Source of the DNA: Lophius americanus
Taxonomy: Eukaryota; Chordata; Actinopteri; Lophiiformes; Lophiidae
DNA: 64,000 bases
NCBI GenBank assembly: GCA_037951165.1
Contig: JBBDHG010000126.1
Span: forward strand, 2,199,001-2,263,000
Direction: 5' to 3'
Part shown: positions 45,830 to 60,293 of the stretch, in pieces
How positions within the stretch are numbered: position 1 is the stretch's first letter
How the letters are laid out: every line of letters starts with the position of its first letter
Position numbers and translations under genes: made by a program
The notes under the pieces: generated by a model
What the model was told of the DNA's origin: nothing
Database searches by the model: none
The model's input: only the letters and a program-made list of their open reading frames with translations

Positions 45830-46400
45830 ATATATATGGCACAAAATCCCCCAATTCCCTGTATTTTAAAAGCGATCCCCCTAATTGAACTTCTAAAATT
45901 AAATGTGAAGTTATGTCTGAAAAAAAAGAAGCGCCCCCTTGTGAGTAAAATATAAGCTATGAGTGAAAAATAGGACAATTAAATGTATATCCCAACTAGT
46001 TGATTCATACGGAGCAAATCTGGAGTAAATCTGACCCACTTTTCGGAAGTAACGTCCGAAAAACAGCATTTTCCGAAAAAAATAAAATAAATCCTCTTAG
46101 TATGTGAAATATATATATACAAGATAGATCCCCTCAAGACTAAATCTTATCCAGCAACTTTGGACTAAATCGGACCAATGGTGGGAAGTTATCCCCGAAA
46201 GCGTTTTCGGGCGTAATTTGTACCTATAATTTATCAACCATTGATTTGATTAAGTCCAAATTTAGTGCATATGAATGGACTCGAGGAGAGCCGTCCTGTA
46301 CATGTTGTATTTTACTTTAATAGTCTATATTTTACCCACTAGGGGGAGTTTCATGGATAATTTTCAAACTTATATCTATATTCCATAGATCTTGGATTTT
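45830..46400. repeat. Cluster of family R repeat blocks
   Basis: A left inverted block ('aaatcccccaattccctgta', 'cgcccccttgtgagtaaaa') is followed by plus-oriented blocks ('gatcccctcaagactaaatc', 'gtccaaatttagtgcatatg', 'tggactcgaggagagcc', 'cactagggggagtttcatgg'). Two head-to-tail partial copies seem to lie within 46010-46400. Confidence 0.5.
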
Positions 46401-46588
46401 GGAGAATTGGATTGATTCTTGGAAAGTTTGGTTATATGTTTCCTGATACTAGGAAAACTCTGTAGGGGAAGTTTCTGTGTGACACCAAAAGATAAGTGAA
46501 AACAAAAGCAATTGATACAACTCGTAACCATCTACACGTTGGATATGACTATAAGAAAAAACAATGATCACCAGACCAAACTTGAACC

Positions 46589-46594
46589 TTTATT
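46589..46594 (-). promoter_or_regulatory. Candidate polyadenylation signal of c5orf22
   Basis: Minus-strand AATAAA about 200 nt past the stop codon of the c5orf22 homologue. The intervening 46595-46796 would be the 3'UTR. Confidence 0.5.
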
Positions 46595-46796
46595 CAAACA
46601 GCAATCTGGTGTCTTCTGTTCTGTTTCCAGAATCGGGGTCTTCTGCCAATACTTGATCCAGGATGGAGATGTTTACCTCTTATGCTAACAGAGCCAGTAC
46701 ATCGTGACGGAACCTGACGTGTCAGTTTTCACGCATTCATCTCCATCGAATAGTACATTTAATACATCTGAAGGGGAACATGTACGTGCATGTTTG

Positions 46797-49700
46797 TTAC
46801 GAGGCCTGAGGTTTCTCCTGAGTCTCTGTGCTGCGGTTTTCATAGTCTTTATGCAGGTCCAACGGTCCATACAGGCTCTCCAGTACATCCAGAACTCTGC
46901 TCTGGACTGATTCCACCTGCTCCACAGGGCAGTATTCATCTAGACTGGACCTGGAGACACAGACATTTGCTAACTTCATGCTTCCCACAAGGAGATCCTA
47001 AACTCTGTGCAGCTGTATTACGTACCTGGACATAGTGACGAACGTCGGTTTGGGCAGAGCCTTCAGGAAGCGCTGCACAGCTGAGACGAGTCTGTCGATT
47101 TCCTCATCGGTGCTGATGTGGTGAGGAAGCTCGACGGAGTCACACGTCAAGCCCGCCTGATGTACCTGGAGAGATTAGAAGGAGGAGGGGGGGGGGGGGG
47201 GGTTTCTGACTGATTGGCAGACAGAAAACCTCACAAACACCTGAATATATTCCACGGAATTTATCCGGGAATAAAACTCTGGAAAAATGACTGAGCAGAT
47301 ATTTATTCAAAAATTGAACGGCTGGACGGATGAAACACAACAAAAACATATTAGAATAATAAGATATTACATTTCTTAACCATCGGTTTAGAAAGCATTT
47401 GCGTACATTTTGTTTTAAGCCCCTCCCACTGCCACAACCCCTTTTTACCTATAGGCACTGGTGGTAGGAAATCTCTTTGAGCCCAATTTAACGGTACATG
47501 ACGCGTCTCGTTTACAATGACAGCTAATAAGCTATGATGCGTGAGCCGACATTATCGAGTCTGAAGTGGTGTGATGGACTGTTGTTGATCTGTGATCCAT
47601 AAGGACAGCCCACTCAGTTCAGGATGCTAAGCTACGCAATTTTCTGCTCCTCGTTCAAGTGTTCAATCAGATCTTCATGTAATAAATAAACTGCTCAAAA
47701 AAAGAAGGGAACACTTGATCATCACAGTCTAACACAGAGTCGGTTAAAGGACTGGGATATGGATCTTTTCAGGTCATCACACATGTGAAACTGTAGCCCC
47801 CCGGGCCACATCCAGCCTGCTGAACAATTATTACCCAGCCCATGAGACAATATCTAATTTCTATAACACCTTTGGCCGCTGGCAAACAACACAAACACAA
47901 CAGATACTACTATTTCCCAGAATGCATTGTAACAGCCGCGTGTCAATCCAAACCTCCCTGCGCCAGCTCTCCCACCTGCTCCTCCTTTGTAGAGACAATC
48001 ATCAGAGGTCAAAGTTTATTCAGTCACTTGAAAAGCTCTAAGCTGGTCTGCAGAGATGCTAAACAAAAGGTGGAAGCTGAAAACAGGGGGCTTTTACGAG
48101 AGACGGGATATTCAGAGTGTCTGTTCACCGGCATTAGGGGTAAACGGGTTTGCCTCGTTTGCTGGGTGGATGTGGTTGTAATTAATGAAAGGAACATAAA
48201 GCAACTATGAGACAAATCCCACAAACTAGTAAAAGACACTGACAGCAGAAGTTCCGGGAGGAACAAGAGTTTAAAAAGAGTGTGGTGTCATTCAAGCAAA
48301 GTCACAGAGTGAGGCTGCAGTGAAAGATAATTTAAAGTTGGATAATTTAAAGTTTTATATGTATATATATATATATAACTTTCATATGTATATATGAAAT
48401 CCTCAGAATCATTGTCAGACGTTCTGCTGCTGCACAGGACCCTGAGTTCCTCCTGGTGCAGGATCAGGCCTCATGTCTGTACGCAGGTCCTGGAGCGTGA
48501 AGGAATTGATGCCTATGACTGGTCCTCACATTCCCCACACCTGGATCCAATTGAGAAACTTTAGGGCGTTATGTATCGCTGCCTCAGACCCCACCAAGTA
48601 GTGCCAGACACTTTCCAAGAGCTCATTAAAGCTCATTAAAATTGGATCCAAGTCTAAAAGGAGATTTCCTGGGAGACCAACTGCCGACTCATCAGAATCT
48701 TTCTCAGATGTTGAGAGGAGAGCATAGAGGCATGTGGGTCCAAACACACTACTGAGACACATTATGAGCTGTCCTGTTGAAATTCAAACAAGTGGCATGA
48801 GCATATTCATTGCCTCCTGCAGCCTAGTAGGATAAGACTATTGTATTAGTGCACTGAGAATGCATGCATTGTGTTCTATGTAGACTTACATGGACACCTC
48901 ACCTCAGAGTTAAGTCATCTGAGAAGAAACATCATCGAAAAGCAAACTATAGACACCAGCCTCACCTGATTGTTAGTCTTAATTGCAAGATAAAGATCAT
49001 CCTCAATTTCATGGAGGTGGTTTGAGCGTAAGACCGTCCCACAACCAAATTATTTCATCTTCTCAGAAAAAATCTATCACATTCCACTGATATCATTATA
49101 GGAAGCATCTACCTGTAATAGCCAATAACCGAGAACAAGTCGTACAATAAAACACATTTTAAGGATACAAAATTTAATCCATGACAAAAATCGTGGAAAA
49201 TTCTTTCTACTACTTCACCAATAGCTTGTCCATCAGGGGTTAGGAAATATAATTAAATTAACATTCTCACCATTTCATAGTCTTGGCCCGGATTCCTCTG
49301 CTTCAAACTGGAAACCAGTTGGGATAATGAAGCCATGCTGAAAAAACATGAAGAAGAAGAAGAAGAAGAAGAAAACAGGAAGTCAAGCACTGACTTAAAA
49401 ATCCCAACAACAGACTAAAACAATAGCAGCAGAGATTTTACTGTTGTGCAACCCTTCATCAGTGATGATGCAAACTATTTAGTGTTATAAATCTCACTTT
49501 ACGACTCACTATTGTCTAAACTGCAGCCTGTTTCCTACTTAGGCAGTAACCTCACCTGGTTTTTACTAACTTTGACGGTTTTGTTGGACTTGTCAGCGCT
49601 GGTTCTGTTCCAGCTCTAATAATGACTACAGACTCTTTCCACACTTCGACCTACAGTTGGAAGCACATTTATTCAACCCCCATTGTATATTTGGGATAAA

Positions 49701-52700
49701 TCTTGTATTTATCAATTCTTTTCAATAACCAAAATTAAACGAGAGCAACTAGAAAATCTCTGTAAAAAGATTATTTCCACAAAAATGTTACTTTTACCAA
49801 AGACAAGACACCCAAAATATAATCTGAGCGATGTTGCTCATGCAGCTCAACGCAGCTGGGAGTGAACAAACCTGTACACGTGGGAAATCAAAGCATACAA
49901 GCACATGGCCCAGCACAGGAGAGCCAGCTCATCAGAAACAGAACGTGGCCCAGCACAGGAGAGCCAGCTCAACAGAACCATAACCTGGCCCAGCACAGGA
50001 GAGCCAGCTCAACAGAACCATAACGTGGCCCAGCACAGGAGAGCCAGCTCAACAGAACCATAACGTGGCCCAGCACAGGAGAGCCAGCTCAACAGAACCA
50101 TAACGTGGCCCAGCACAGGAGAGCAAGCTCATCAGAAACAGAATGTGGCCCAGCAAAGGAGAAGCTCATCGGAAGCGGACCAGAAGTCCACCTGCATCTC
50201 AAGGACAAGGGGCGTTCAACATCAGAGACGTGTTTTTAAAACAGTCTCAAAAAGTCTTTTCTTTTAAGGCCTATTTTTACATCAGAGCTCGATGTCTGAA
50301 TTCAAACACTTTCCCCACTGCTGACCCAACATTAAAAGAAATGTCCCTCCAGTAACTCAGAATCATTTAGGTGACACACACAAGTTGCGGGGGGCTGTTT
50401 TGTGGATTGATAGAAACAAGCTGGAACCTTTGGATCAGCTGTATGTCGGGAGCCGGAAGAATGAAGCAGATGCTGAAAAGAGCACCCTACCAACAATGAA
50501 GCATGACGGACGCTTGCTGATGCTCCGGGGCTACTTAGCATGTGACCTTACATGCTAGAAACCTACAGCGTGTAGACGGTAAGACGGATCCCTTCAAGGA
50601 CGAGGAAATCCACAACGTGGAGATCTCGTAACCTGCGAGGAAAACTGAAGCGTGGGCGTCTTTGTACATTCCAAAAGAACGATAATGTTAAAGTTCAGCA
50701 AGGCTTTCAGAGGAAGTCCAGGAAGAGTCGCCTGACTTCAATCCCAGAGAAAATCTCTGTTGGGATTTGTAGAAGGTGGCTGCAGTATGTAAACCCAGAA
50801 CAATTACAGAACTGGAGTCCTCTACTCATGAGGAATGGGCTACGTTTCCCCAGGAATGCTGCCAGATTGTGGTGCAGGTCACAGTTCTGGAGACGCTCAT
50901 CATTAAGACTGGAATAATTCAGAGACTGCAGTCGTCTGAAGAGCAGCATTCTGTACTATGAATATAAAACTCACAACATCTGTTGTATTTTATTGTAAAC
51001 ATTTATCCTCCCTCACAAGTGTAAAATAGTATAATTTGCACATAAACCAAATATACAAGGGGGGCTGAATACAGTTTAGTATAATGTTTGGTGACAGAAT
51101 AGGTAATCCTTGAGAGTTGAATGTTTATTTTATTATTCCCTCAGATTGGGCACTATGTCTACTTATGATGTTACAAAAGATGAAATCAGAAGAACCGTGT
51201 TTTAAAACCCACATGATCTTCGTTGTTCAGACAGAATGTTGTGTACCGTAGCTCTCTGTGATTTACCCAGGGTGGCCGGCCCAGCGTGTGACCGTCTCCT
51301 CCCCATCATCCTCTAGCAGATCAGAAAAAGCTGCTTCCAGATCCTCCAGCTGATGTACACGGCGATCTACACACTCATCAATCTCCTCCTGGTGACACAC
51401 GCACACAGACACACACACACACACACACACACCCAGCTGAAAGTCAAACATGATTTCATGATAGCGTGGTCATGATAATTCACAATAACAAAGATATTGT
51501 AAAACATATGAAAACGCTGACGTCAGTAGCAGCCTCACACTGTGGTGCTCGGTAACATAATCACAGTAAAAATATGACGGCCCTTCTTGTCTTTAGCAAG
51601 GAAGACGGGACAACCATCATTTAAATAAAATGAAGCTCTGAAAAAGGACATTTTTCCAGGTTGCATCAGTCTGTCTCAGATGTGGTGGTGTTTCTGGATG
51701 TTGTTGATATACGGCGTTTGTTAGAGTCTTAACTCATCCCTAATATGGCGCTGTAGTAACAGCCCTGTCTTCTTCCTCTCTCTTTCTATGTTAGGTGGCA
51801 CCAAGAATCAAAGCAACAGTTCAGACTTCTCTCCCCATCCAACACATTTTCTGGAGATCTTAATCTTATAAACACGACAACATTTTCTCACCAAAAAATA
51901 GGAATATGAGCATTTGTTGATGTAAAACAACGAATGAGAACAAACCTAAAATGACCCCGTGAAGAGAACAGTCTGATCCGAGTCTCCAGAGGACCCAAAG
52001 TCGTTTCAAAAGATGTTATTAACATTATCATTTAGTTGAATTCCCACACAGAAGCCTCTTAAAAAGCTTAAAGTATTAGCATGTGTAGGACCAAAATGAT
52101 GTTTTGCATGACCTTATGCTTGTCTTTCTCTGAGTTAAAGCAATCTAGTGGACCTGGAGATAGGAGCAACCTTTGACCCCAAATCCTATCTGCCACAGAC
52201 AACGTCTCCGATTTAATTGAATTAATCCTTCGTATCTTTAATATCCTTATTTCGATCAAACCTTGGCGCTGTGAGTGTTGTATTCATTTATAATTAAAAA
52301 TTAACAGTGCTTTATGTTTCGGTCATCTTTTTGTGGATGCTTGTGCTTCTGGCATTTTTATTCAGCCACCACAGCGGTTATGAATAAATCAAGAAATAAC
52401 CACTGCAGCATGAACACAAGTACGTCAACGAGGGACCGCTGATAACGCACCATCTTTTAATACCTCAGTGTTTACTTGCTGCACAGAAATGGTGTCACAC
52501 TACAGAGAGGGAGCTCTGCTATAGCTGCGACAACATCTGCCTCTGTCTGATCTAACGCTACATTTCCATATTCCCTGTGAGCGCTGAGGTATGCAGAGAT
52601 CACAGAGGCTCAGTGATCTCGTCGCGCCTTCAGCTTTGAGGCTATAAGCTTTATAAAGAGTGTAAACAACGTCTTTTAAAAGCATTTTGGGGTCTTCTGG

Positions 52701-53703
52701 AGACTCGGATTACATTCTATGAAGCGCTAAGAGTGATTTAATATTTGGGTTTTACATCTTAAAACAAGTCTCCACCGCCATTTGTTGTTCAGAAGAATGC
52801 TGCATCACTTTTTGTTGTTAAGGATTAAGAGACTTCAGTGAACTTTTCTTTGTCATGGAGGAGGGGAGATATTAAGGGAATTTACATTCTGAGTGTATTT
52901 AATTAACCTGCTCTGCTCGTTGGTTATTTTAAGTTAAAATTACCTATGAGAAGAATGACCTGAATTATAAATCCAAAATAAACTGCAAATGGCTCCAGAA
53001 CTATCAGGTGTATTTGCATAATGTGAGTGTCTGTGGACAAGTAAGACCTAAAATAATTTATTTTCAGTCACTAACAGGTTACTTTGTGTGAGTAATCTGC
53101 GATGAAACACAAACACACAACATTTCTATTCTCACCTGCTCTTTTTTTTTCTTTTTATTAAGATAAAAAAAGGCTTTAACATCCTTGTATTACAGTAAGA
53201 CCATGAAACCAAACAATCAGTGATAAACTCTTTGATAACTACTGCATCAAAGTTGGACAAGGTACCAAAATGTGCCACAAAGGGGAGTTTGACCCCAGAG
53301 AGGGATTTTGGCTGCAGAACACCACCAATCTCCGCTCGATAAAGCCTCATGCACATAATACAACCTTTGGCTTTGGCAAAAATCAGTTTTAAAATGTAGC
53401 GTTATACATTGTTGGAGAACTGGGTAGAATCCTGTGGAAAAGAACGACCCTTTAAGGAGGGAGCTGAGAGTAAAAAGAAACAGAAACGACTGAAGATACA
53501 AAGGATCATATATATTATAAATATGATATAAATGGTGTTTTTTATATTCCATGCTTATTGTCAATAGTGACAAACTACCCCTCTGGTGAGTAAGGGCGAT
53601 TAGATGTTGTGAGCGGATGTGGCTCTTCTTCAGAAATGTAAGCTCACTAGAACTATTACACGAAACTTAACCTGCTCTCCCTAACCCAGTAATGCTGGTT
53701 GTA

Positions 53704-53750
<47 letters not shown>

Positions 53751-56700
53751 AGTATATATATGTAAATATATATATCTAGTATATATATGTATATATATAT
53801 GTATATATATATATACATATATACATATATATACATATATATACATATATATATATATACACATATATGTATATATATATATACATATATATATCATAGT
53901 TGCATATGTATTCAACCATCCCTGGAAAACCTCCATCTTTGAAACTCACACACTGTGGTTGATAATAAAATGTCTGACCTCATCCGCTTCAGAGCTGGGT
54001 CCTCTGAAGCCGTAGAGCTCCTTAAGGATGGCGTACTCCTCCTGAACACAGAGACAACATGGATCTGAGGTTAGTTAAAGAAAACAACATTTTATACATT
54101 CCAAATTCCAAAAGACCCCGATTCCAAAAGATATGGAATATCTATTTTTGCGACATTATGTCAATCTTTTTGGAAAAATAAAGCCCAACATCAAGATATC
54201 TAATGATCAAACTGCTAAAAATGATTGTTTTTATGAATATACATGTATGTTCTGGAAGAGAGGAAACTAATCGTTGAAGTACCTAGTAGGCCAATATTTG
54301 GGCTTCTACCTAAGCTTTGCTTCTTCTTCTTCTTCTTTTTTTTTTTTACAGTACAATGCTAGACTTTGGGAAAACACAATCAAATGTTGTATTATGTGCA
54401 TAAAGCTCCACCCCTAGTGGCCATAGGGGATTTTCTGGCACTGAAAATAAAGGATTTTAGGTCTAGCCTGTCCATAGACACCCAGGTTATACAAATACAC
54501 CTGACAGTTGTGAAGCTATTTGAAGATTATTTAGGGTATGTTAGTCAGGAGAGGGTTCATATAAAATAACTGTTGAGCAGAAGAGGTAAAAATTAGAACG
54601 CGTTCCCATTTGTTTATGATGTACCTGTATGACTTCAGCTGCTCAACAGTCCGAAGTGTCCGTTGTCGAAGCTGGTGTTACATTATGTTTTAAACATTAT
54701 AAATTGGGAACCAGCCTTTACTGCAGCAGCTGTTTGAAAGCAGCGGAATGACGCTTCATCGTCTCGCTAGAATAATCAGGGACCTCTAACCATGATTTCT
54801 AAAACCTGGAAGGTGGACTCGTCAGACCATTTCCAGATGCTGTTGATATATGGCGTGCGCCACTTTATCTGATGAAGTTATTATGGTCTGTAGAAGACGG
54901 ATATCACAAATTCCTGACAAATGTTCTTAGACCGTTGGATTATCGACAGATTTTCTGTGTACCTCTCCATCCACCACCACCAGTCTTTTGTTGATCCTGA
55001 CCCAAAGAGACGTGTTGCTACATAACATTCAGAATAAGAATATATTTAAAACCATAAATGAGGTTGATGAGGAACAACTTGAGATTGAGTGTAAATATGA
55101 GGAAATAATCCCATTCGGTTTTCATTATTGCCCTGCAGAGCGCCTCTTACTGTTTTGGAGTGGGGGGCTGTAAATTGTGAAGGAGTTGCTCTACAGGAGG
55201 AGTCCTAACGTCCACTCCTCGAGGGGCCTACACATTCTCATGTCCAAAGCAGGTAATTGATGAGTCTACTATGAGGAAAACACACCGAGGTGACGCACGT
55301 GTTTTCTCTGTGCATGTGTGCTGCACACGTCCAGCCTCTGGATTCTGTCCAACAGTTAATACAACCAACTACAGCTTGGGGAGATAAGATGACTGATAAC
55401 CGCTGGGAGAGACCCCTGACTTCTTGTGTTTTGGTTTGTTTATCCCTTAAATTGTTCTTATCATATATTTGACTTCAGTATCTTTGTTTGTTCAGTCAAA
55501 TGTTGGGATACATTAGAGGAAAACTAAATCCAATTTTTTATGGTTATAATCAGACACATGTATGCTTCAATGGTAGGCTAACCCAAAGAGAACTGAATAT
55601 TCTAGGTGTTATGACTTTAATTGTAATAGATAGTAAAATAAGGGCATCGTCAGGAGGTCAGGAAGTCTAAGAATTTAGTGACATTAATACTATGATTTAA
55701 GATGAGCACTAATTCTTTTTCTGTAATTTTAAAACAAAGAGGTAATTTCATTAATTCTCTTTAAGATCCCATATAAGCTCTGTAATATTTGTCTTCATAT
55801 AAGCATTTATAGTATTATTGATGCATATTTCTGGAATTTAAGACTTTTCCCAACAGTCCATTTCAGTCAAGTCAAGTATTCTCGGACACATTAACTACGA
55901 ATGCTGAGCCAATCTGTGGTAATCTTCAACCAACTGATAGGAAACGTAGAAGTATATTCTAATACCAATTATTCATAATAAAAACAAATGTGTTTACCTT
56001 CAAAACCTTTTTGCCCTTATAAATCCTCTAATAAAGTACAATAAAACTCTTTTACTTAAATTTTACATGATATTTCTCTTCATTCTGACACTTCAGCTGC
56101 ATGTTTTTTGTAATCGGAGGATCTTTATCTTTCTTTTCCTCTTGATACCGGTACCTCCACTGTCAGTTATGAGCTGTATTATTTTACTACAAATTATCTA
56201 ATTGTTCTTTTCCGACACAAAGACTTTGTTGAGGACAACCGTCTATAAACAGGACAGGGGACTGACGGATGTGAGTCTGGCTGTGAGGTGAGGTTTGCTC
56301 TGCTTTTATACACAAATGAACCTTTATGCGTCATACGCTGCCACTCCAGAGAGGATCATGGTGAAACAGACGGAAGCTTTGCAGTGTTTTCCTCTGACTC
56401 AGGTTTGGAAGCACACAAAACATGAAGGAGGCATTCGTTGTGTTTTTGTACCAAGACTTTTGTCCTCCATAAAAGGGTTTTTTATATATTAGTTGACATT
56501 GCACCCTGACAGTTTTCAAATGAACATTTATGGTTTTTGAAGACAGTTATCACGAACCAGTAAGGAGAAAACGCCATAAAAAACATCCTGGCCGTTCTAT
56601 CAACCCGCCACAAACAAACATTTTTCCCGTTGTGTCAAAAGGCGTTGCTGCTCTACCACTAACCAAATCACTGATGTAAACCAACCAAGCAACAGAATAA

Positions 56701-59700
56701 TAATAATAACGAATTGTGTCGGGAGGGCAGCTTCATTTCTTTGAGGGGTTTACAGAGTCGTGGTTGAGGCACTTCTAATGTTTGTGGTAGCAACCATCGT
56801 CATGGTTTCCTATAAAGCACCGGGAACTATTTATTTTAAAGACATGATTTATTTCCTGTTGAACTGACCAGCGATTGTTGCAAACTAAGAGTGATTTCCT
56901 GTTTCTCAGGAAGTTGCCACTGCTTACTGTGGGGAAAAAAAAACTGGTACTAATAGAGGGTACTAACTAAAGCAAGCTTGAAGATCACGGTTTAAAATGC
57001 ACAAGCGATCACCCCTGCTAAAAGAAGCTGCCACAGAACCTAACGGTTAAGGTAAGAGGTTGAATAAGTTGAATTGAATAAGTGGTGTGTACCTCTGTGT
57101 ACAGCTCTTTGAAGGGATTCTTACAGGAGAAAAAATCCAAGTCAATGTCCAAGATGTACGGTTCCGTCTCACTCAGTAATGCAGATAATCTCTTGACAAC
57201 ATAACTGGTTGACCCTTCATCATCGTCACCATCACAATCCCCAAAGCCTGATTCTTTGGCTCCCTCTTCTGGTTGCAGGCTGTCGGGACATCTCAGTTGA
57301 GGCTCAGAGCAGCTGGCCTCTCCTGTGTCATCGTCCTCTTTGCGGGTTCTCTTCGCAGACCACTTGTGTCTGTCCTCTTTTGTTTTCTTGTCTGAAAAGC
57401 CACATAAAACAACGCTTAATGGATATTTTTCAATTATAGTAAAAACTCAAGCACCAAAGCAGCAATAAAACCAAAAATGGCAATCAGATGAGTGCATGTC
57501 TCCGCCGAAACTCAACAGCTCCCTTGAATTCAATCAGCCTTATCCAAAATCAGACCTAAAGCCCTCCAAAAGCACTCCTGCAATGTTATAGAAAGTGAAA
57601 TCCTGGATTTTTCTGGCCTATACTGGTCAGAGAATCCTCCCACCATGTTTCATGGAAATATTCCATGAACCCTGCTGACGAACACTCCAGCAAATGTAAG
57701 CAGGTGAACATACAACCTTTACGTCAGATGTAATAAATAATACAATATTAAACTAGAGTCATCTGGAGATGACAACACCCATCTGTCATTCCCCAAGAAG
57801 TTGTACACTGTTGAAAAAACGGTAAAAATATTGTAGATGATACACACGGCACACCAGAGAAACACTCGCTGTTGAGTTGGGTAGCAGTGGGATTTGAGTT
57901 GATTTAAAGCATAATATCTCAAAATAAAATTTAAACTGTGAATTATTTATCAATACCATAAACTATCAAATCTGGTATAACATTTCAGACCAAATTCTTC
58001 TTAAAAGCACATAAAAACGACAAAAACAACAACATAAAACTGAGTTGCAGTCACAGAGATTTAGTTTTCCAGAGAGGAGAGGATATTTGTTGTTATTTGT
58101 GTTGTTTTTTAAACGGCCAGGGCTATTAAAGAGGTTGGTTTGAGTTTGTGCACGTTGGTAAAGACTCGAATAAAAATCTGTAACCAATCAGATTTAATTG
58201 TTTGGCTGTTGCAAATCCAGTAACTTAAAATTATGAGAGTTCTATGAGTTTGGCTTTTGATTAGCAGCGGTACATGCTCTAATAATAATAAACATTCTTA
58301 CTTACTTTATCGCGTCGTAATACACAGTACATCCATACAGGACAACGTTGTTAAATTATTTCTCTGCACTTGGCCCATCCCTGAGGAGCAGTGGGAAGCC
58401 ACTTTGAAGCACCAAGGGGGCAAACTGGGGTTCAGGGTCGAGCTCAGGCACTCTACGACATGTAGGCTTTAGAGGGATGGGATTGAACTGCAAACCTCTG
58501 GTACACAATGAAATACAGCCACCCCTGCTGAGTGCCTTCTAGCTTTGAATGTGTTTCTTGGTCATAGCAAATCAAATATCTGTTGATATTGATAGTTAAA
58601 AGCTGCAAACAAACAAAGATCCAGACGGCTGATTGAAGCCAGAGTGCAAAAAAAAAGGCACCAAACTAATAAACCCCTGGAAAAATCCATCCATTCATCT
58701 ATTTGCTTCCTTTAATCTGAGGTTAGGTCGCTCAGCTCATCCTGATGGATCCTGAGGCTTTTCTAGGCCAGAAGAGATATAAATTCCCTCCAGCGAGTCT
58801 GTACCCCCTGTAAGGTTTGACATTGATTGTGGGTTCAAAGCAGTACGAGTGGCAGGCGACAGAGTGGAACCACGTTCTTCTAGAAGAAGCTAATAGCATA
58901 ACATCAGTAAAATAAACACGAGTCAATTTCCATTTAATTTCACTTGAAGAAATCTGTGAAGAATCTGGGTTTGGGTTGGCTTTTAGGCTGAAATTTTTTT
59001 TTTCCATTTCATTTTTCATTTTTCATTAACACTATACCAGTTCCCCCTGTACGCAGTTCAACTTTACCGGTTCGATCTGTGGCAAAAACAGACCTGAAGG
59101 TGAGCCGTGACTTGATGTGACAGGATTGACTTTGACCACATTCAGTCTGAGCGGTTTGGAGTTCTCCAGCTGCCCTTCGGGAACATACAGACCATCACTG
59201 AGGAAGTAGTTATCGGTGCTGGTCACCCTGCAGAGCCAGACAGAGGAGATGAAGAAGATTAAACGAAGAAAAGGGGAAAGATACTGGAGTCACATGATGC
59301 AGCAACAATCTCATGAAACAAAAAGAAAGGACGCTGTTCCATTTTGAGCAGATGTGAAAACATCTGTGAGGGTGGTCTGAGTTTAGATGAGGTGGAGCCT
59401 TAATGAAAATATGATTAATAATGCACCTGATGATTTTGTTGTCGTATGATCTACCTGATGGTGGTGGTGGAGGAGTCTTTTCCTACAGACATTTTGTGCT
59501 CTCCCTCTTTGATCTGCTGGGCCCAGTATGGATGCAGCCACGCCACACACGACACATGGCCAGCATAAACCATGGGCATGATCCAGTTTTCTATACTCAG
59601 CTCACTGAAAGACAAAATACAAATGAGGTGAGATAGAATGTACATGCTGATTCACAACTGTGAAGTTGGTCCACACAAACATTTCCCCACTGATGGTATC

Positions 59701-60249
59701 TATCCACGTAGATCCAGACATCTAGAGTCGTCCCTCAACTATCTATATCTATATCCCAGAAAAGTCTCATATATTATTGTACCGCCGCAGCTCCTTCGTG
59801 TTAACCACGATAACTCCAAAACTGTTTCATGGATCACCTTCTTTGACATTAGGGGGAGCTTTATCTCAACTGGTTTTTGTGCCATTATTTCTCAATCGTT
59901 GGTCTGATTATGTCCAAATGTGGTGTGTATGTACTGGCTCAAGATCTATCTTGTTCATATAATATTTCACTCCAATGGTTCTTATTTCATTCACTTGCAG
60001 GAGATTTTGTCTCTCTCTCGAAAACACAACTTCAATCAGGGGGACTGCTTGTACAACACAGGGGACTGGGGCCTTTTGGGGATATAGCCTTGCCCTGAGG
60101 GACGACAGCGTAGGACTAGTTCACTATAATGCCATCCTGTTATTCCCAAAGGGATCCTTAAAGAACAAAAATAACGTGAGTTTCTTGTCTGATGCAGCAT
60201 TGCAAAAGTATTTTTACAGTTTTCACTGTCTAGAGTGAGTGTCTTCATG

Positions 60250-60293
<44 letters not shown>

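Larger units (their letters stand above)
39800..46588. other. Repeat-dominated gap between c5orf22 and the TspO-like gene
   Basis: No host exon was recognised. It holds SINE-type tails (40245-40560), a Tc1-like fragment (40645-41215), an L2 3' end (41280-41535), a TA microsatellite (42437-42500) and an L2 5' half (42850-44293). It also holds family R blocks (45830-46400). Between 44300 and 45800 I see only A/T tracts and no recognisable element. Confidence 0.6.

Noticed and set aside
49902..50175. Possible CRISPR-like array
   Set aside because: The 40-bp units are directly adjacent with no unique spacers, the DNA is vertebrate, and no cas genes are present. It is a minisatellite.
53692..54015. 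Open frames on both strands rich in isoleucine and tyrosine
   Set aside because: They are produced by the TATA-type simple repeat. Only the short segment at 53979-54041 on the minus strand is a real exon.
58470..58500. Possible tRNA gene fragment (B-box-like 'ggattgaac')
   Set aside because: No cloverleaf or A-box at the right spacing was found. It is better explained as part of a retroposed repeat.
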